Below, piece by piece: positions 1 to 6,297 of a DNA stretch of 6,297 nt. The stretch lies in the NCBI GenBank assembly GCA_938039765.1, contig CALHTV010000233.1:1-6297 (forward strand), in the 5' to 3' direction. The notes below the pieces were generated by a model, which saw only the letters and a list, made by a program, of their open reading frames with translations, was not told the DNA's origin and ran no database searches. The stretch comes from an uncultured Dictyoglomus sp. GTDB lineage: Bacteria; Dictyoglomota; Dictyoglomia; Dictyoglomales; Dictyoglomaceae. Every line of letters begins with the position of its first letter. Position 1 is the first letter of the stretch. The translations under genes were made by a program, and so were the position numbers.

Positions 1-25
1 TCCCTCCCCTTTAATTATCACCTCA
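1..25 (-). promoter_or_regulatory. Shine-Dalgarno-like bases after ppdK
   Basis: Reading the minus strand past the ppdK TAG there is an in-frame TGA, then GAGGTGAT (24-17), complementary to the 16S rRNA tail, and AAAGGGGAGGGA (12-1), a second purine-rich SD-like stretch. No ATG follows inside the window. The likeliest reading is that another minus-strand gene begins within a few bases of the edge, continuing the operon. No terminator hairpin is seen after ppdK. Confidence 0.4.
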
Positions 26-2695
26 CTAAGCAGTTCTATCAACAAACTCCATCTTCTTTTGATATTTGAGAGTAGCTTGTGCTGCTGCAAGTCTTGCTAC
101 TGGAACTCTAAAAGGTGAACAACTTACATAATCAAGCCCTATTAAGTAGCAGAATTCTATTGACTTAGGATCACCACCATGCTCACCACAAATACCTACT
201 TTAAGATCTGGTCTTGTGCTTCTTCCTTTCTGAACAGCAATCTTCATTAATTCTCCTACACCTTCTGTATCAAGATGCTCAAAGGGATCCTCTTCAACAT
301 AGCCTTTGTCTCTATACCTACCTAAGAACTTGCCCTCAGCATCATCACGGCTAAACGCAAATGTCATTTGAGTCAAATCATTGGTACCAAAGGAGAAGAA
401 TTGTGCTACATTGGCTAATTTATCAGCTATTAGAGCTGCTCTTGGAACTTCAATCATGGTCCCTACTTTATACTCAATATTAACACCACTTTCTTCGATT
501 ACTTGTTTTGCTACTCTATGGATCAATTCTCCTAATACATTCATTTCAGATTCTAAGGCTACAAGAGGTATCATGATCTCAGGTTTAACAGGTAAACCTT
601 CTTTTGCCACTGCAATAGCAGCTTCCATTATTGCCCTAACTTGCATCTCAAAGATTTCTGGGTAGACCATCCCTAATCTACATCCTCTAAATCCAAGCAT
701 TGGATTAAATTCATGTAATCTTTTTACTACTGCAAGTAGTTTCTCCTTTTCCTCTAATTCTTTTCCAATAACTCCTTTTGCTTTCATAAGTTCAACTTCT
801 ACGGTCAAATCTAAGAGTGGTGGTAAAAATTCATGCAAAGGTGGGTCTATCAATCTTATAGTTACTGGTTTTCCTTGCATTGCCTTGAATAATCCTATAA
901 AATCTTCCCTTTGAACTGGAAGAAGTTTATCCAAAGCCTTTCTCCTATCTTCTTCTGTCTCTGCAAGTATCATCTCCTGAACTAGTGGAAGCCTATTTCC
1001 TAAGAACATATGTTCTGTTCTTGCAAGACCAATACCTTCTGCTCCATATTCAAAGGCTTTTTGAGCATCTTCAGGGGTATCAGCATTAGCTCTAACTCCA
1101 ATCTTTCTTATCTCGTCTGCCCAAGAGAGAAGTTCCTTAAGCTCATCACTCATCTTAGGCGGAATCATAGGTACTTCTCCTAAGATAACCTCACCCGTAG
1201 AACCATCTATAGTTATGATTTCATCTTTCTTAACTACCACATCTCCTACAACAAACTGCCCTTTATCTAAGTCTATTTTTATAGATTCACAACCAACTAC
1301 TGCTGGTTTACCCATTCCCCTTGCAACTACTGCAGCATGGCTTGTCATTCCTCCCCTACTAGTAAGAACACCTTGAGCTGCAGCTAAACCACCAATATCA
1401 TCGGGTGTAGTTTCAGGTCTAACAAGAATTACCTTTTCACCATCTTTTCCTCTCTTTTCTGCTTCGCGAGAAGAAAATACAACTTTACCAGAAGCAGCCC
1501 CTGGAGATGCAGGAAGGCCTTTTGCTATTACTTTCTTCTCGGCTTTCGGATCAATTTGAGCATGGAGTAATTGATTAATTTGCTCAGGAGAGACCCTTAA
1601 GATGGCTTCTTCTTTTGTAATTAGACCTTCCTTAACCATATCTACTGCAATCTTTACTGCAGCTGCAGCAGTTCTTTTAGCATTTCTTGTTTGAAGCATA
1701 TAAAGTTTACCTTTTTCAATAGTAAATTCTATATCTTGTACATCTCTATAATATTTCTCAAGAAGATCCCTCACTTCAAGAAGTTGTTGATAAACTTCTG
1801 GCATTTCTTCTGCAAGTTTAGAAATAGGTTGAGGTGTTCTAATACCTGCTACTACATCTTCTCCTTGAGCATTAGTCAAATATTCGCCATAAAATTCCTT
1901 CTCTCCAGTAGATGGATTTCTTGTAAAAGCAACACCTGTCCCACTATCATTACCCATATTCCCGAACACCATAGTAACAATATTCACTGCTGTACCATAG
2001 GTTTCAGGAATATTATGAAGTCTTCTGTATATAATTGCTCTCTCATTATTCCAAGAATCAAAAACTGCTCTAATAGCCATCTCAAGTTGCTGATAAGGAT
2101 CCTGAGGAAAATCTTTTCCTGTTTCTTTCCTCACTAACTCCTTATAAGCTCCAACAATTTTTTTCAGCGTTTCTGCAGAAAGTTCACTATCAAGCTTAAC
2201 TCCTTGTTCTTTTTTATAGTGGTCTAAGATCTCTTCAAACTTTTCATGAGGAATACCTAACACTACGTTTCCAAACATCTGAATAAATCGTCTATAGGAG
2301 TCATATGCAAATCTCTCATTATTACTTCTCTTCGCTAATCCATTCACTGTTTCATCATTTAAGCCAAGGTTCAAAATAGTATCCATCATTCCTGGCATTG
2401 AAACAGGAGCTCCAGATCTTACAGAAACAAGTAAAGGATTTTCGGGATCTGCAAATTTTTTCCCAGTTTTTTCCTCTATTTTCTTTAAAGCCTCTAATAC
2501 TTCTTCCATTAGTCCCTGTGGAAGTTGTTTTCCATTATCATAGTACTCTTTACATACCTCAGTAGTGATAATAAATCCTGGTGGCACTGGAAGACCTGCT
2601 TTGGTCATATCTGCCAATCCTGCACCCTTACCTCCAAAAAGCAAACGATTTTTGCCATCAGCCTCCTCAAATAGATACACTCTTTTCTTTGACAT
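26..2695 (-). CDS. ppdK: pyruvate, phosphate dikinase (PPDK)
   Basis: Cytoplasmic enzyme that reversibly converts pyruvate, ATP and phosphate to phosphoenolpyruvate, AMP and pyrophosphate. In anaerobes it often runs toward pyruvate and ATP in a PPi-linked glycolysis; the direction here is not visible. All three domains are present in 889 residues, close to the family's usual 870-900. The N-terminal ATP-grasp domain (about 1-340) has the GGKGAGLADM glycine loop (21-30, Lys23), Arg93 in SVRSGAPVSMPGMMDT, and Glu323, Gln335 and Arg337 near its end. The swivelling phosphohistidine domain (about 390-510) has GGMTSHAAVVARGMG with catalytic His453. The C-terminal PEP/pyruvate barrel (about 520-880) has GIGLARTEHMF (Arg559), TIRLIDPPLHEFLP (Arg614), GTMIEVPRAAL (Glu749), FGTNDLTQMTF (Asn772) and CGEHGGDP with catalytic Cys836. 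No key residue is missing, so it should be active. Thr451, two residues before His453, is the position that PPDK regulatory proteins phosphorylate in other organisms. The ATG start has a well-placed ribosome site and matches the family N-terminus. The TAG stop is followed at once by in-frame TGA. By eye it is richer in G+C than glyS and recO, as might suit a highly expressed gene. Confidence 0.98.
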   Translation of the reverse strand: MSKKRVYLFEEADGKNRLLFGGKGAGLADMTKAGLPVPPGFIITTEVCKEYYDNGKQLPQGLMEEVLEALKKIEEKTGKKFADPENPLLVSVRSGAPVSMPGMMDTILNLGLNDETVNGLAKRSNNERFAYDSYRRFIQMFGNVVLGIPHEKFEEILDHYKKEQGVKLDSELSAETLKKIVGAYKELVRKETGKDFPQDPYQQLEMAIRAVFDSWNNERAIIYRRLHNIPETYGTAVNIVTMVFGNMGNDSGTGVAFTRNPSTGEKEFYGEYLTNAQGEDVVAGIRTPQPISKLAEEMPEVYQQLLEVRDLLEKYYRDVQDIEFTIEKGKLYMLQTRNAKRTAAAAVKIAVDMVKEGLITKEEAILRVSPEQINQLLHAQIDPKAEKKVIAKGLPASPGAASGKVVFSSREAEKRGKDGEKVILVRPETTPDDIGGLAAAQGVLTSRGGMTSHAAVVARGMGKPAVVGCESIKIDLDKGQFVVGDVVVKKDEIITIDGSTGEVILGEVPMIPPKMSDELKELLSWADEIRKIGVRANADTPEDAQKAFEYGAEGIGLARTEHMFLGNRLPLVQEMILAETEEDRRKALDKLLPVQREDFIGLFKAMQGKPVTIRLIDPPLHEFLPPLLDLTVEVELMKAKGVIGKELEEKEKLLAVVKRLHEFNPMLGFRGCRLGMVYPEIFEMQVRAIMEAAIAVAKEGLPVKPEIMIPLVALESEMNVLGELIHRVAKQVIEESGVNIEYKVGTMIEVPRAALIADKLANVAQFFSFGTNDLTQMTFAFSRDDAEGKFLGRYRDKGYVEEDPFEHLDTEGVGELMKIAVQKGRSTRPDLKVGICGEHGGDPKSIEFCYLIGLDYVSCSPFRVPVARLAAAQATLKYQKKMEFVDRTA

Positions 2696-2702
2696 ATTTC
2701 AT

Positions 2703-2709
2703 CCTCCTT
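2703..2709 (-). promoter_or_regulatory. ribosome binding site of ppdK
   Basis: AAGGAGG on the minus strand lies 7 bases before the ATG at 2695-2693 and supports that start. A second ATG (2702-2700) abuts the site but is out of frame and too close to be used. Confidence 0.85.
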
Positions 2710-2742
2710 ATCTTTTATATTTTTTTAAACTTATCTTAGAGA

Positions 2743-2753
2743 ATTATACCATA
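2743..2753 (-). promoter_or_regulatory. extended -10 promoter for ppdK
   Basis: The minus strand reads TATGGTATAAT: a perfect TATAAT hexamer (2748-2743) preceded by the TRTGn extension of extended -10 sigma-70/sigma-A promoters. The only -35-like hexamer, TTGTTA (2768-2763), is 14 bases away, too short for a standard spacer, so the TG extension and the A/T-rich run upstream would have to carry recognition. Transcription would start near 2736, giving a leader of about 40 bases. It would let ppdK be expressed separately from recO-glyQS. This is inferred from the motif; in AT-rich DNA some such matches are chance, but this one is full-length and correctly placed in the only real gap. Confidence 0.55.
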
Positions 2754-2766
2754 AACCTTAAGTAAC

Positions 2767-2783
2767 AAATTTTAATAAAATTT
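2767..2783. repeat. A/T-only palindrome in the glyS-ppdK gap
   Basis: aaatttta (2767-2774) and taaaattt (2776-2783) are perfect inverted copies around one base. With no G or C it would make a very weak RNA hairpin. It lies just upstream of the ppdK extended -10 element, where A/T tracts can act as bent DNA or an UP-like element. No function is shown and it could be chance in AT-rich DNA. Confidence 0.3.
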
Positions 2784-2791
2784 TAAAAACT

Positions 2792-4861
2792 CTAAGAAAG
2801 TTTACTCCAATCACAAATTTCCCATAACAGAGTTTTTATTTCCCATAGTAGCGATAACCGATTTACTCTCTCCTCTTCATTAGGAGACATTACAAGTACA
2901 TTATCAAAGAAGGCTTCAATATCTTCAGAAAAGTTCCCCAAAAATTCATAATTAATAAGAACGTTATAATTGGCCCCCATTATTTCTTTTCCTATTTCAT
3001 CCCTAATTTTTATAAAATCATCATAAAGTCTTCTTTCATAACTTGATATTTGAAGTTCTGGCTTTACCACTATAGGAACAAAATTTTGGGGAAGAATTCT
3101 GTAAAGCCTATTTAGAGCTTTGACAACCTTTTCATAATATTTAGAATCTTTAAAAGCCATAAGAAAATTAAGTCTTTTCCCTAATTTCCATAGTTCTTCA
3201 TAGCCTACATTAATAACTGCCTCCACCACATCAAGAGGGTATTTATCTAAAAGCATATTTCTTAATCTTTGAACTATGAAACTTATACCCTTCTCTAGCT
3301 GATCCTTCAAATTTTCCTCATCAAAATTATAATTTTTCCAAGCATATTCCAAAACTTCTCTTACATTCAGTCTTAAACCACCTTCTATAAGAATTTTTAA
3401 TAATCCTCCGGTAATTCTTCTCAATCCTATAGGATCTTCAGAACCACTTGGAAAAAGATCTAGAGCAAAATATCCCACAAGACTATCAACCCTATCAGCT
3501 ACACTCAAGACTAAAGATAGAGGATGCTTAGGGATTGAATCTTCTAATGTTCTTGGATATATATAATCTCCAATAATCTGAGGAATAGGATCCCTCTCTC
3601 CGCTGATTTTTGCATAGATACTACCCATAGTACCATGTAATTCTGGATATTCACTAACCATTAAAGTTCCAAGATCAGCCTTATAAAGATCTACTGCTCT
3701 ATCCAAAAGCTTAAACTCTTCCTCTTTTAAGTAAAGGATCTTACCTATCTGCCTCACAAGATTTCTTACTCTTTCTACCTTATCCCTTATTGTTCCCAAT
3801 TGTTCCTGAAAAATAATTCCACTCAGTTTTTCTGCATATCTTTCTAAAGGATATTTAATATCTTCATTGTAATAATACTCTGCATCGGCAAGACGAGCTT
3901 TAAGTACTTTCTCATTTCCTTCTATCACAATCTCTGCATAATCTTTAGTTCCATTCCTTATAACAATAAATTTATTAACTAATCTTCCTTCCCTATTTAT
4001 TAAAGGAAAATATCTCTGCTTCTTTTCCATAGTTACTCTTAAAACAACTTCAGGTAAATTAAGGTATTTTTCTTCAAAACTTCCAATTAAAGCAGTAGGA
4101 TACTCAACTAAGTATGTCACCTCATCTAAGAGTTCAGAATCATAATCAGGAACAAAAGAATTACTCTTTGCTATCTTATTTATTTGTTCTAGAATTTTGT
4201 TTTTTCTTTCCACATGATCAACTATCACATAATTTTTCCTCATAATCTCCAAGTATGAAGAGGCTTCTTCTATTTCTATCGGATCTTGAGGCAAAAATCT
4301 AGGTGGCCTTGAAAATCTAGAAGATTTAACTCCTGCAATTTCAATATCTACAACTTCATTTCCATACAAAACCACAAGCCATCTTATAGGTCTACCAAAA
4401 GAGAAATTCACATTTCCCCATCTCATCATTTTAGGAAATCTAACGTTTTTTAATAATTCCTCAATAAAGCTAGGTAATAAACTAATGGTTTTCTCTCCTT
4501 CTTTTACTTTTTTAAGAAAAACATATCTCCCTTTTGGAGTTTCTTTTATGTACAAATCGTACAAAGAGGCTCTATACTGCTCTACAAACTTCTTAGCAGC
4601 TTCAGTCCATGCTCCATCTTTATAAGCTATATGAGCAGCAGGACCTCTAATCTCATCTTCTTGAGCTTCTTGCATCTCTGCTAAATCAACAACATAAAGT
4701 ACTAGTCTTCTTGGGGTAGCCCATACTTTTATATCTTTGTAACTTATATTTTTGTTCTTAAAATAATTAAGAGAAAAATTATAAATTTGCTCAATAGCGG
4801 GATCTAGAAAATGAGCAGGCATTTCTTCGGTCCCTATTTCTAAAAGTAAATCTCTATACAA
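2792..4861 (-). CDS. glyS: glycyl-tRNA synthetase, beta subunit
   Basis: Beta chain of the bacterial alpha2-beta2 glycyl-tRNA synthetase; with GlyQ it charges tRNA-Gly in the cytoplasm, the beta chain supplying most tRNA recognition. Its 689 residues match the family length. It opens with the signature [11 protein letters not shown] (5-15), followed by ATPRRL (48-53), [11 protein letters not shown] (153-163), VEYPTALIG (252-260), [12 protein letters not shown] (276-287), [14 protein letters not shown] (321-334), the HD-like region [17 protein letters not shown] (394-410) and [11 protein letters not shown] (455-465), [11 protein letters not shown] (472-482), and a C-terminal DALR-type anticodon-binding region with [19 protein letters not shown] (651-669). 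The start is TTG: no ATG precedes the signature in frame, and AGAAAGGAGG lies 9 bases upstream. It overlaps the end of glyQ by 8 bases, so translation is probably coupled, which would help equal subunit output. An inverted repeat spans its start codon. Confidence 0.97.
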   Translation of the reverse strand: MYRDLLLEIGTEEMPAHFLDPAIEQIYNFSLNYFKNKNISYKDIKVWATPRRLVLYVVDLAEMQEAQEDEIRGPAAHIAYKDGAWTEAAKKFVEQYRASLYDLYIKETPKGRYVFLKKVKEGEKTISLLPSFIEELLKNVRFPKMMRWGNVNFSFGRPIRWLVVLYGNEVVDIEIAGVKSSRFSRPPRFLPQDPIEIEEASSYLEIMRKNYVIVDHVERKNKILEQINKIAKSNSFVPDYDSELLDEVTYLVEYPTALIGSFEEKYLNLPEVVLRVTMEKKQRYFPLINREGRLVNKFIVIRNGTKDYAEIVIEGNEKVLKARLADAEYYYNEDIKYPLERYAEKLSGIIFQEQLGTIRDKVERVRNLVRQIGKILYLKEEEFKLLDRAVDLYKADLGTLMVSEYPELHGTMGSIYAKISGERDPIPQIIGDYIYPRTLEDSIPKHPLSLVLSVADRVDSLVGYFALDLFPSGSEDPIGLRRITGGLLKILIEGGLRLNVREVLEYAWKNYNFDEENLKDQLEKGISFIVQRLRNMLLDKYPLDVVEAVINVGYEELWKLGKRLNFLMAFKDSKYYEKVVKALNRLYRILPQNFVPIVVKPELQISSYERRLYDDFIKIRDEIGKEIMGANYNVLINYEFLGNFSEDIEAFFDNVLVMSPNEEERVNRLSLLWEIKTLLWEICDWSKLS

Positions 4862-4868
4862 GAGATTT
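4848..4868 (-). promoter_or_regulatory. hairpin over glyQ stop and glyS start
   Basis: On the minus strand AAATCTCT (4868-4861), a 5-base loop TGTAT (4860-4856) and AGAGATTT (4855-4848) form a perfect 8-bp stem. The TTG start of glyS (4861-4859) is the last base of the left arm plus two loop bases; the TAG stop of glyQ (4856-4854) is the last loop base plus two bases of the right arm. The strong ribosome site ends 2 bases upstream and stays unpaired. A ribosome finishing glyQ would melt the stem, which fits translational coupling. The repeat is seen directly; the function is inferred. Only two of eight pairs are G-C, so stability at high temperature is doubtful. Confidence 0.5.
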
Positions 4869-5753
4869 TTCCTCCTTTCTCCATGCCTTTTTTAGCAAAG
4901 GATAGCCTAGAGCCTCTCTACTTTTTAAGTAATTCTCCGCAGCTTTTGCTGCTAAACGTCTAATTCTTGATATATACTGAGTTCTTTGCACAACACTAAT
5001 AGCACCTCTTGCATCCAAAAGATTAAAAGTATGAGAACATTTCAATACATAATCATAAGCTGGAAAAGTTAATCCTTCATTTAAAAGTCTATCAGCCTCT
5101 TTTTCATATTCATTAAAAAGAAGTCTTAATCTTTCAATATCTGCTAATTCAAAATTATACCTGCAATTCTCTATTTCACTTTGAAGATGTACATCTCCAT
5201 AAGTAACCTCGTCCTGCCATTTTATATCCTTAAAATCGTCTACTCCTTGAATATACATGGCTATACGCTCAAGGCCATAAGTAATCTCAGCTGATATGGG
5301 AAAAAGATCTATACCACCACACTGTTGAAAATATGTAAACTGAGTAATCTCCATTCCATCAAGCCAAACTTCCCAGCCTATCCCCCAAGCCCCCAAAGTT
5401 GGAGATTCCCAATTATCCTCTACAAATCTAATATCATGTTTCTCAATATCAATCCCTAAATACCTCAAACTTTCAATATATATCTCTTGAACATCCGAGG
5501 GAGAGGGCTTTAATATTACTTGATATTGATAATAGTGTTGAAGACGATTAGGATTTTCTCCATATCTTCCATCAGTAGGTCTTCGTGATGGTTCTACATA
5601 GGCTACAAACCAAGGCTCAGGTCCTAAAACCCTAAAGAACGTTGCAGGATTCATAGTTCCTGCCCCAACCTCAATATCGTAAGGTTGTTGAATAACACAC
5701 CCTTGCTTATGCCAAAACTCATTTAATTTAAATATAATCTCCTGAAACAGCAT
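4854..5753 (-). CDS. glyQ: glycyl-tRNA synthetase, alpha subunit
   Basis: Alpha chain of the alpha2-beta2 glycyl-tRNA synthetase, holding the class II catalytic core that makes glycyl-adenylate and transfers glycine to tRNA-Gly together with GlyS. Counted from the chosen start it has 299 residues, typical of GlyQ (about 290-310). Family blocks seen: [20 protein letters not shown] (13-32), class II motif 2 in [20 protein letters not shown] (39-58) followed by [32 protein letters not shown] (114-133), [13 protein letters not shown] (135-147), and motif 3 in [16 protein letters not shown] (155-170) with its GLER arginine. The first in-frame ATG (5759-5757) overlaps the recO stop but lies one base after the Shine-Dalgarno sequence, too close for initiation; the ATG at 5753-5751 is spaced correctly and is preferred. 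This leaves 2 bases after the recO stop. The gene ends 8 bases inside glyS. There is no room for a T-box leader, so it must be transcribed with recO or from inside it. Confidence 0.97.
   Translation of the reverse strand: MLFQEIIFKLNEFWHKQGCVIQQPYDIEVGAGTMNPATFFRVLGPEPWFVAYVEPSRRPTDGRYGENPNRLQHYYQYQVILKPSPSDVQEIYIESLRYLGIDIEKHDIRFVEDNWESPTLGAWGIGWEVWLDGMEITQFTYFQQCGGIDLFPISAEITYGLERIAMYIQGVDDFKDIKWQDEVTYGDVHLQSEIENCRYNFELADIERLRLLFNEYEKEADRLLNEGLTFPAYDYVLKCSHTFNLLDARGAISVVQRTQYISRIRRLAAKAAENYLKSREALGYPLLKKAWRKEEKSLV
4871..4880 (-). promoter_or_regulatory. ribosome binding site of glyS, supports TTG start
   Basis: AGAAAGGAGG on the minus strand, inside the last codons of glyQ, is complementary over ten bases to the usual bacterial 16S rRNA 3' tail (CCUCCUUUCU). 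It lies 9 bases before the TTG at 4861-4859. The strong pairing probably offsets the weak start codon and decides the start. Confidence 0.8.
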
Positions 5754-5755
5754 AT

Positions 5756-6297
5756 TCATACCTCCTGTTCAATTCTACTCTTTATTTTAGACCACACCTC
5801 CCAAATTGCTAAATCTTTTAATAGTTTATTACCTCTTTTTTCTATGAGATCTTCAAACTCTGTATTTAGTATAGAATTATACTCTAATATAGCTTTCGTT
5901 TTTGTAAGATAAAACCCTATTTTCCTACACTCTATACAAAAAGCTTTGTTACTAGAAATGTCGATATAAATACACTCCTCTCCTAATAAATCTTTACCAC
6001 ATTTCTGACACTTAAGTAGAATTGGACTTAAATACCCAAGCTTTTGTAAAATCTTAATCACAAAAATATTTCCAAGAACCTCATCACTTTTTTCCCAATA
6101 TTTTAAAAAATAATATATTATCCTAAATATCTCTAAATCCTTTATCTCAAAAGGAATAATCTCTTCTACTTCTTTAATAAACTTTGACAGTGTAAGGAAT
6201 CTATTAACATCAATAAATATTTCATTAAACCTTTCATAAACCTCCCAATTAATTAAAAGATCTAACTCCTTTCTCTTAACGAAAAACCCTTTTCCCA
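5756..6297 (-). CDS. recO: DNA repair protein RecO, C-terminal part (cut by window edge)
   Basis: RecO binds single-stranded DNA and SSB and, with RecR, helps load RecA in recombinational repair. The visible frame has 179 codons before the TGA stop and stays open to the window edge, so the start and the N-terminal OB-fold lie outside; full-length RecO is usually about 240 residues. Counting from the first complete codon (6295-6293), the fragment begins [14 protein letters not shown], matching the end of the OB-fold, then runs through the helical domain. Next come [14 protein letters not shown] (78-91) and a zinc site of two CxxC pairs, CQKCG (Cys96, Cys99) and CIECR (Cys120, Cys123), the RecO C-terminal layout. 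A GTG at 6061-6059 could be taken for the start of a 101-residue gene, but it is an internal valine: family sequence continues upstream of it. The stop lies 2 bases before the preferred glyQ start, so the two genes are co-transcribed. Similarity outside the LGY-CxxC region is modest, as is usual in this divergent family. Confidence 0.9.
   Translation of the reverse strand, partial: GKGFFVKRKELDLLINWEVYERFNEIFIDVNRFLTLSKFIKEVEEIIPFEIKDLEIFRIIYYFLKYWEKSDEVLGNIFVIKILQKLGYLSPILLKCQKCGKDLLGEECIYIDISSNKAFCIECRKIGFYLTKTKAILEYNSILNTEFEDLIEKRGNKLLKDLAIWEVWSKIKSRIEQEV
5761..5766 (-). promoter_or_regulatory. ribosome binding site of glyQ, decides the start
   Basis: AGGAGG on the minus strand sits at the very end of recO. 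Spacing is 1 base to the ATG at 5759 and 7 bases to the ATG at 5753. The second spacing is normal and the first is not, so the 299-residue GlyQ is the likely product. Confidence 0.75.

Larger units (their letters stand above)
2727..2803. repeat. inverted repeat enclosing the ppdK promoter
   Basis: On the plus strand one arm at 2727-2741 (aaacttatcttagag) mirrors a second at 2790-2803 (ctctaagaaagttt). Eight bases next to the 48-base loop pair perfectly (2734-2741 with 2790-2797); six more pair after one bulged base. The right arm includes the glyS stop codon and the left arm covers the predicted ppdK transcription start. The loop holds the promoter and an all-A/T palindrome. Neither strand has a U-run directly after the stem, so it is not a typical intrinsic terminator. 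Confidence 0.45.

Noticed and set aside
381..665. Plus-strand ORF of 94 codons inside ppdK
   Set aside because: It lies opposite a strongly conserved part of the PPDK C-terminal domain, has no recognisable protein features, and is best explained as an antisense shadow.
1620..1690. CTGCAG-like repeats in ppdK
   Set aside because: They encode the alanine run of RTAAAAVKIA, a stretch I know to be Ala-rich across the PPDK family; repeated Ala codons explain the pattern.
1691..2137. Plus-strand ORF of 148 codons inside ppdK
   Set aside because: Antisense to the conserved ATP-grasp/linker part of PPDK; its Ile/Ser/Cys/His-rich composition is what reverse-complemented coding DNA of this base content gives.
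2565..2765. Plus-strand ORF of 66 codons over the ppdK start
   Set aside because: It overlaps the PPDK N-terminus, ribosome site and promoter on the other strand; no homology or ribosome site supports it.
2696..2791. Possible intrinsic terminator after glyS
   Set aside because: The nearby inverted repeats are A/T-only or lack a following U-tract, so no rho-independent terminator can be supported.
4854..5759. T-box riboswitch for the glycyl-tRNA synthetase genes
   Set aside because: T-boxes precede glyQS in some Firmicutes, but here glyQ directly abuts recO and leaves no leader sequence.
5747..5770. Short inverted repeat AACAG / CTGTT around the glyQ ribosome site
   Set aside because: Only five pairs closing a 14-base loop, which would be unstable at high temperature and is common by chance.

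Overview
The window looks like an ordinary housekeeping stretch of a low-GC, probably thermophilic bacterium. Four genes lie on the minus strand with almost no spare DNA, in the transcription order recO (5' end outside the window), glyQ, glyS, ppdK. Codons ending in A or T, AGA for arginine, ATA for isoleucine, and Lys/Glu/Ile-rich proteins suggest an AT-rich thermophile. The protein sequences remind me most of Dictyoglomus, with Thermoanaerobacter-like Firmicutes or Thermotogales as alternatives. That placement is from memory of the families, not from a search.

Layout, from the right edge leftwards (the direction of transcription). At 6297-5756 is the C-terminal three quarters of RecO, a recombination mediator with a four-cysteine zinc site. 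Its frame stays open to the window edge, so the gene is cut by the window and is not a small ORF starting inside it. glyQ follows at 5753-4854, two bases after the recO stop if the better-spaced second ATG is used. glyS follows at 4861-2792, overlaps the end of glyQ by 8 bases and starts with TTG behind a very strong Shine-Dalgarno sequence. A perfect 8-bp inverted repeat surrounds the glyQ stop and glyS start. A 96-base gap (2791-2696) holds an extended -10 promoter and the ribosome binding site of ppdK, which fills 2695-26. The last 25 bases hold two Shine-Dalgarno-like stretches, suggesting that another minus-strand gene begins just outside the window.

GlyQ and GlyS form the alpha2-beta2 glycyl-tRNA synthetase. 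RecO acts in recombinational repair. PPDK interconverts pyruvate and phosphoenolpyruvate using ATP/AMP and phosphate/pyrophosphate. The three upstream genes are joined so tightly that they must be co-transcribed. ppdK can be reached by read-through but probably also has its own promoter. The order recO-glyQ-glyS-ppdK recalls an arrangement known in Firmicutes, where a PPDK regulatory kinase/phosphatase gene often sits between glyS and ppdK; that gene is absent here.

I found no RNA gene, mobile element, CRISPR array or sign of an undescribed system. The observations worth checking are at gene junctions: two start-site corrections, the start/stop-codon hairpin at glyQ/glyS, and an inverted repeat enclosing the ppdK promoter.
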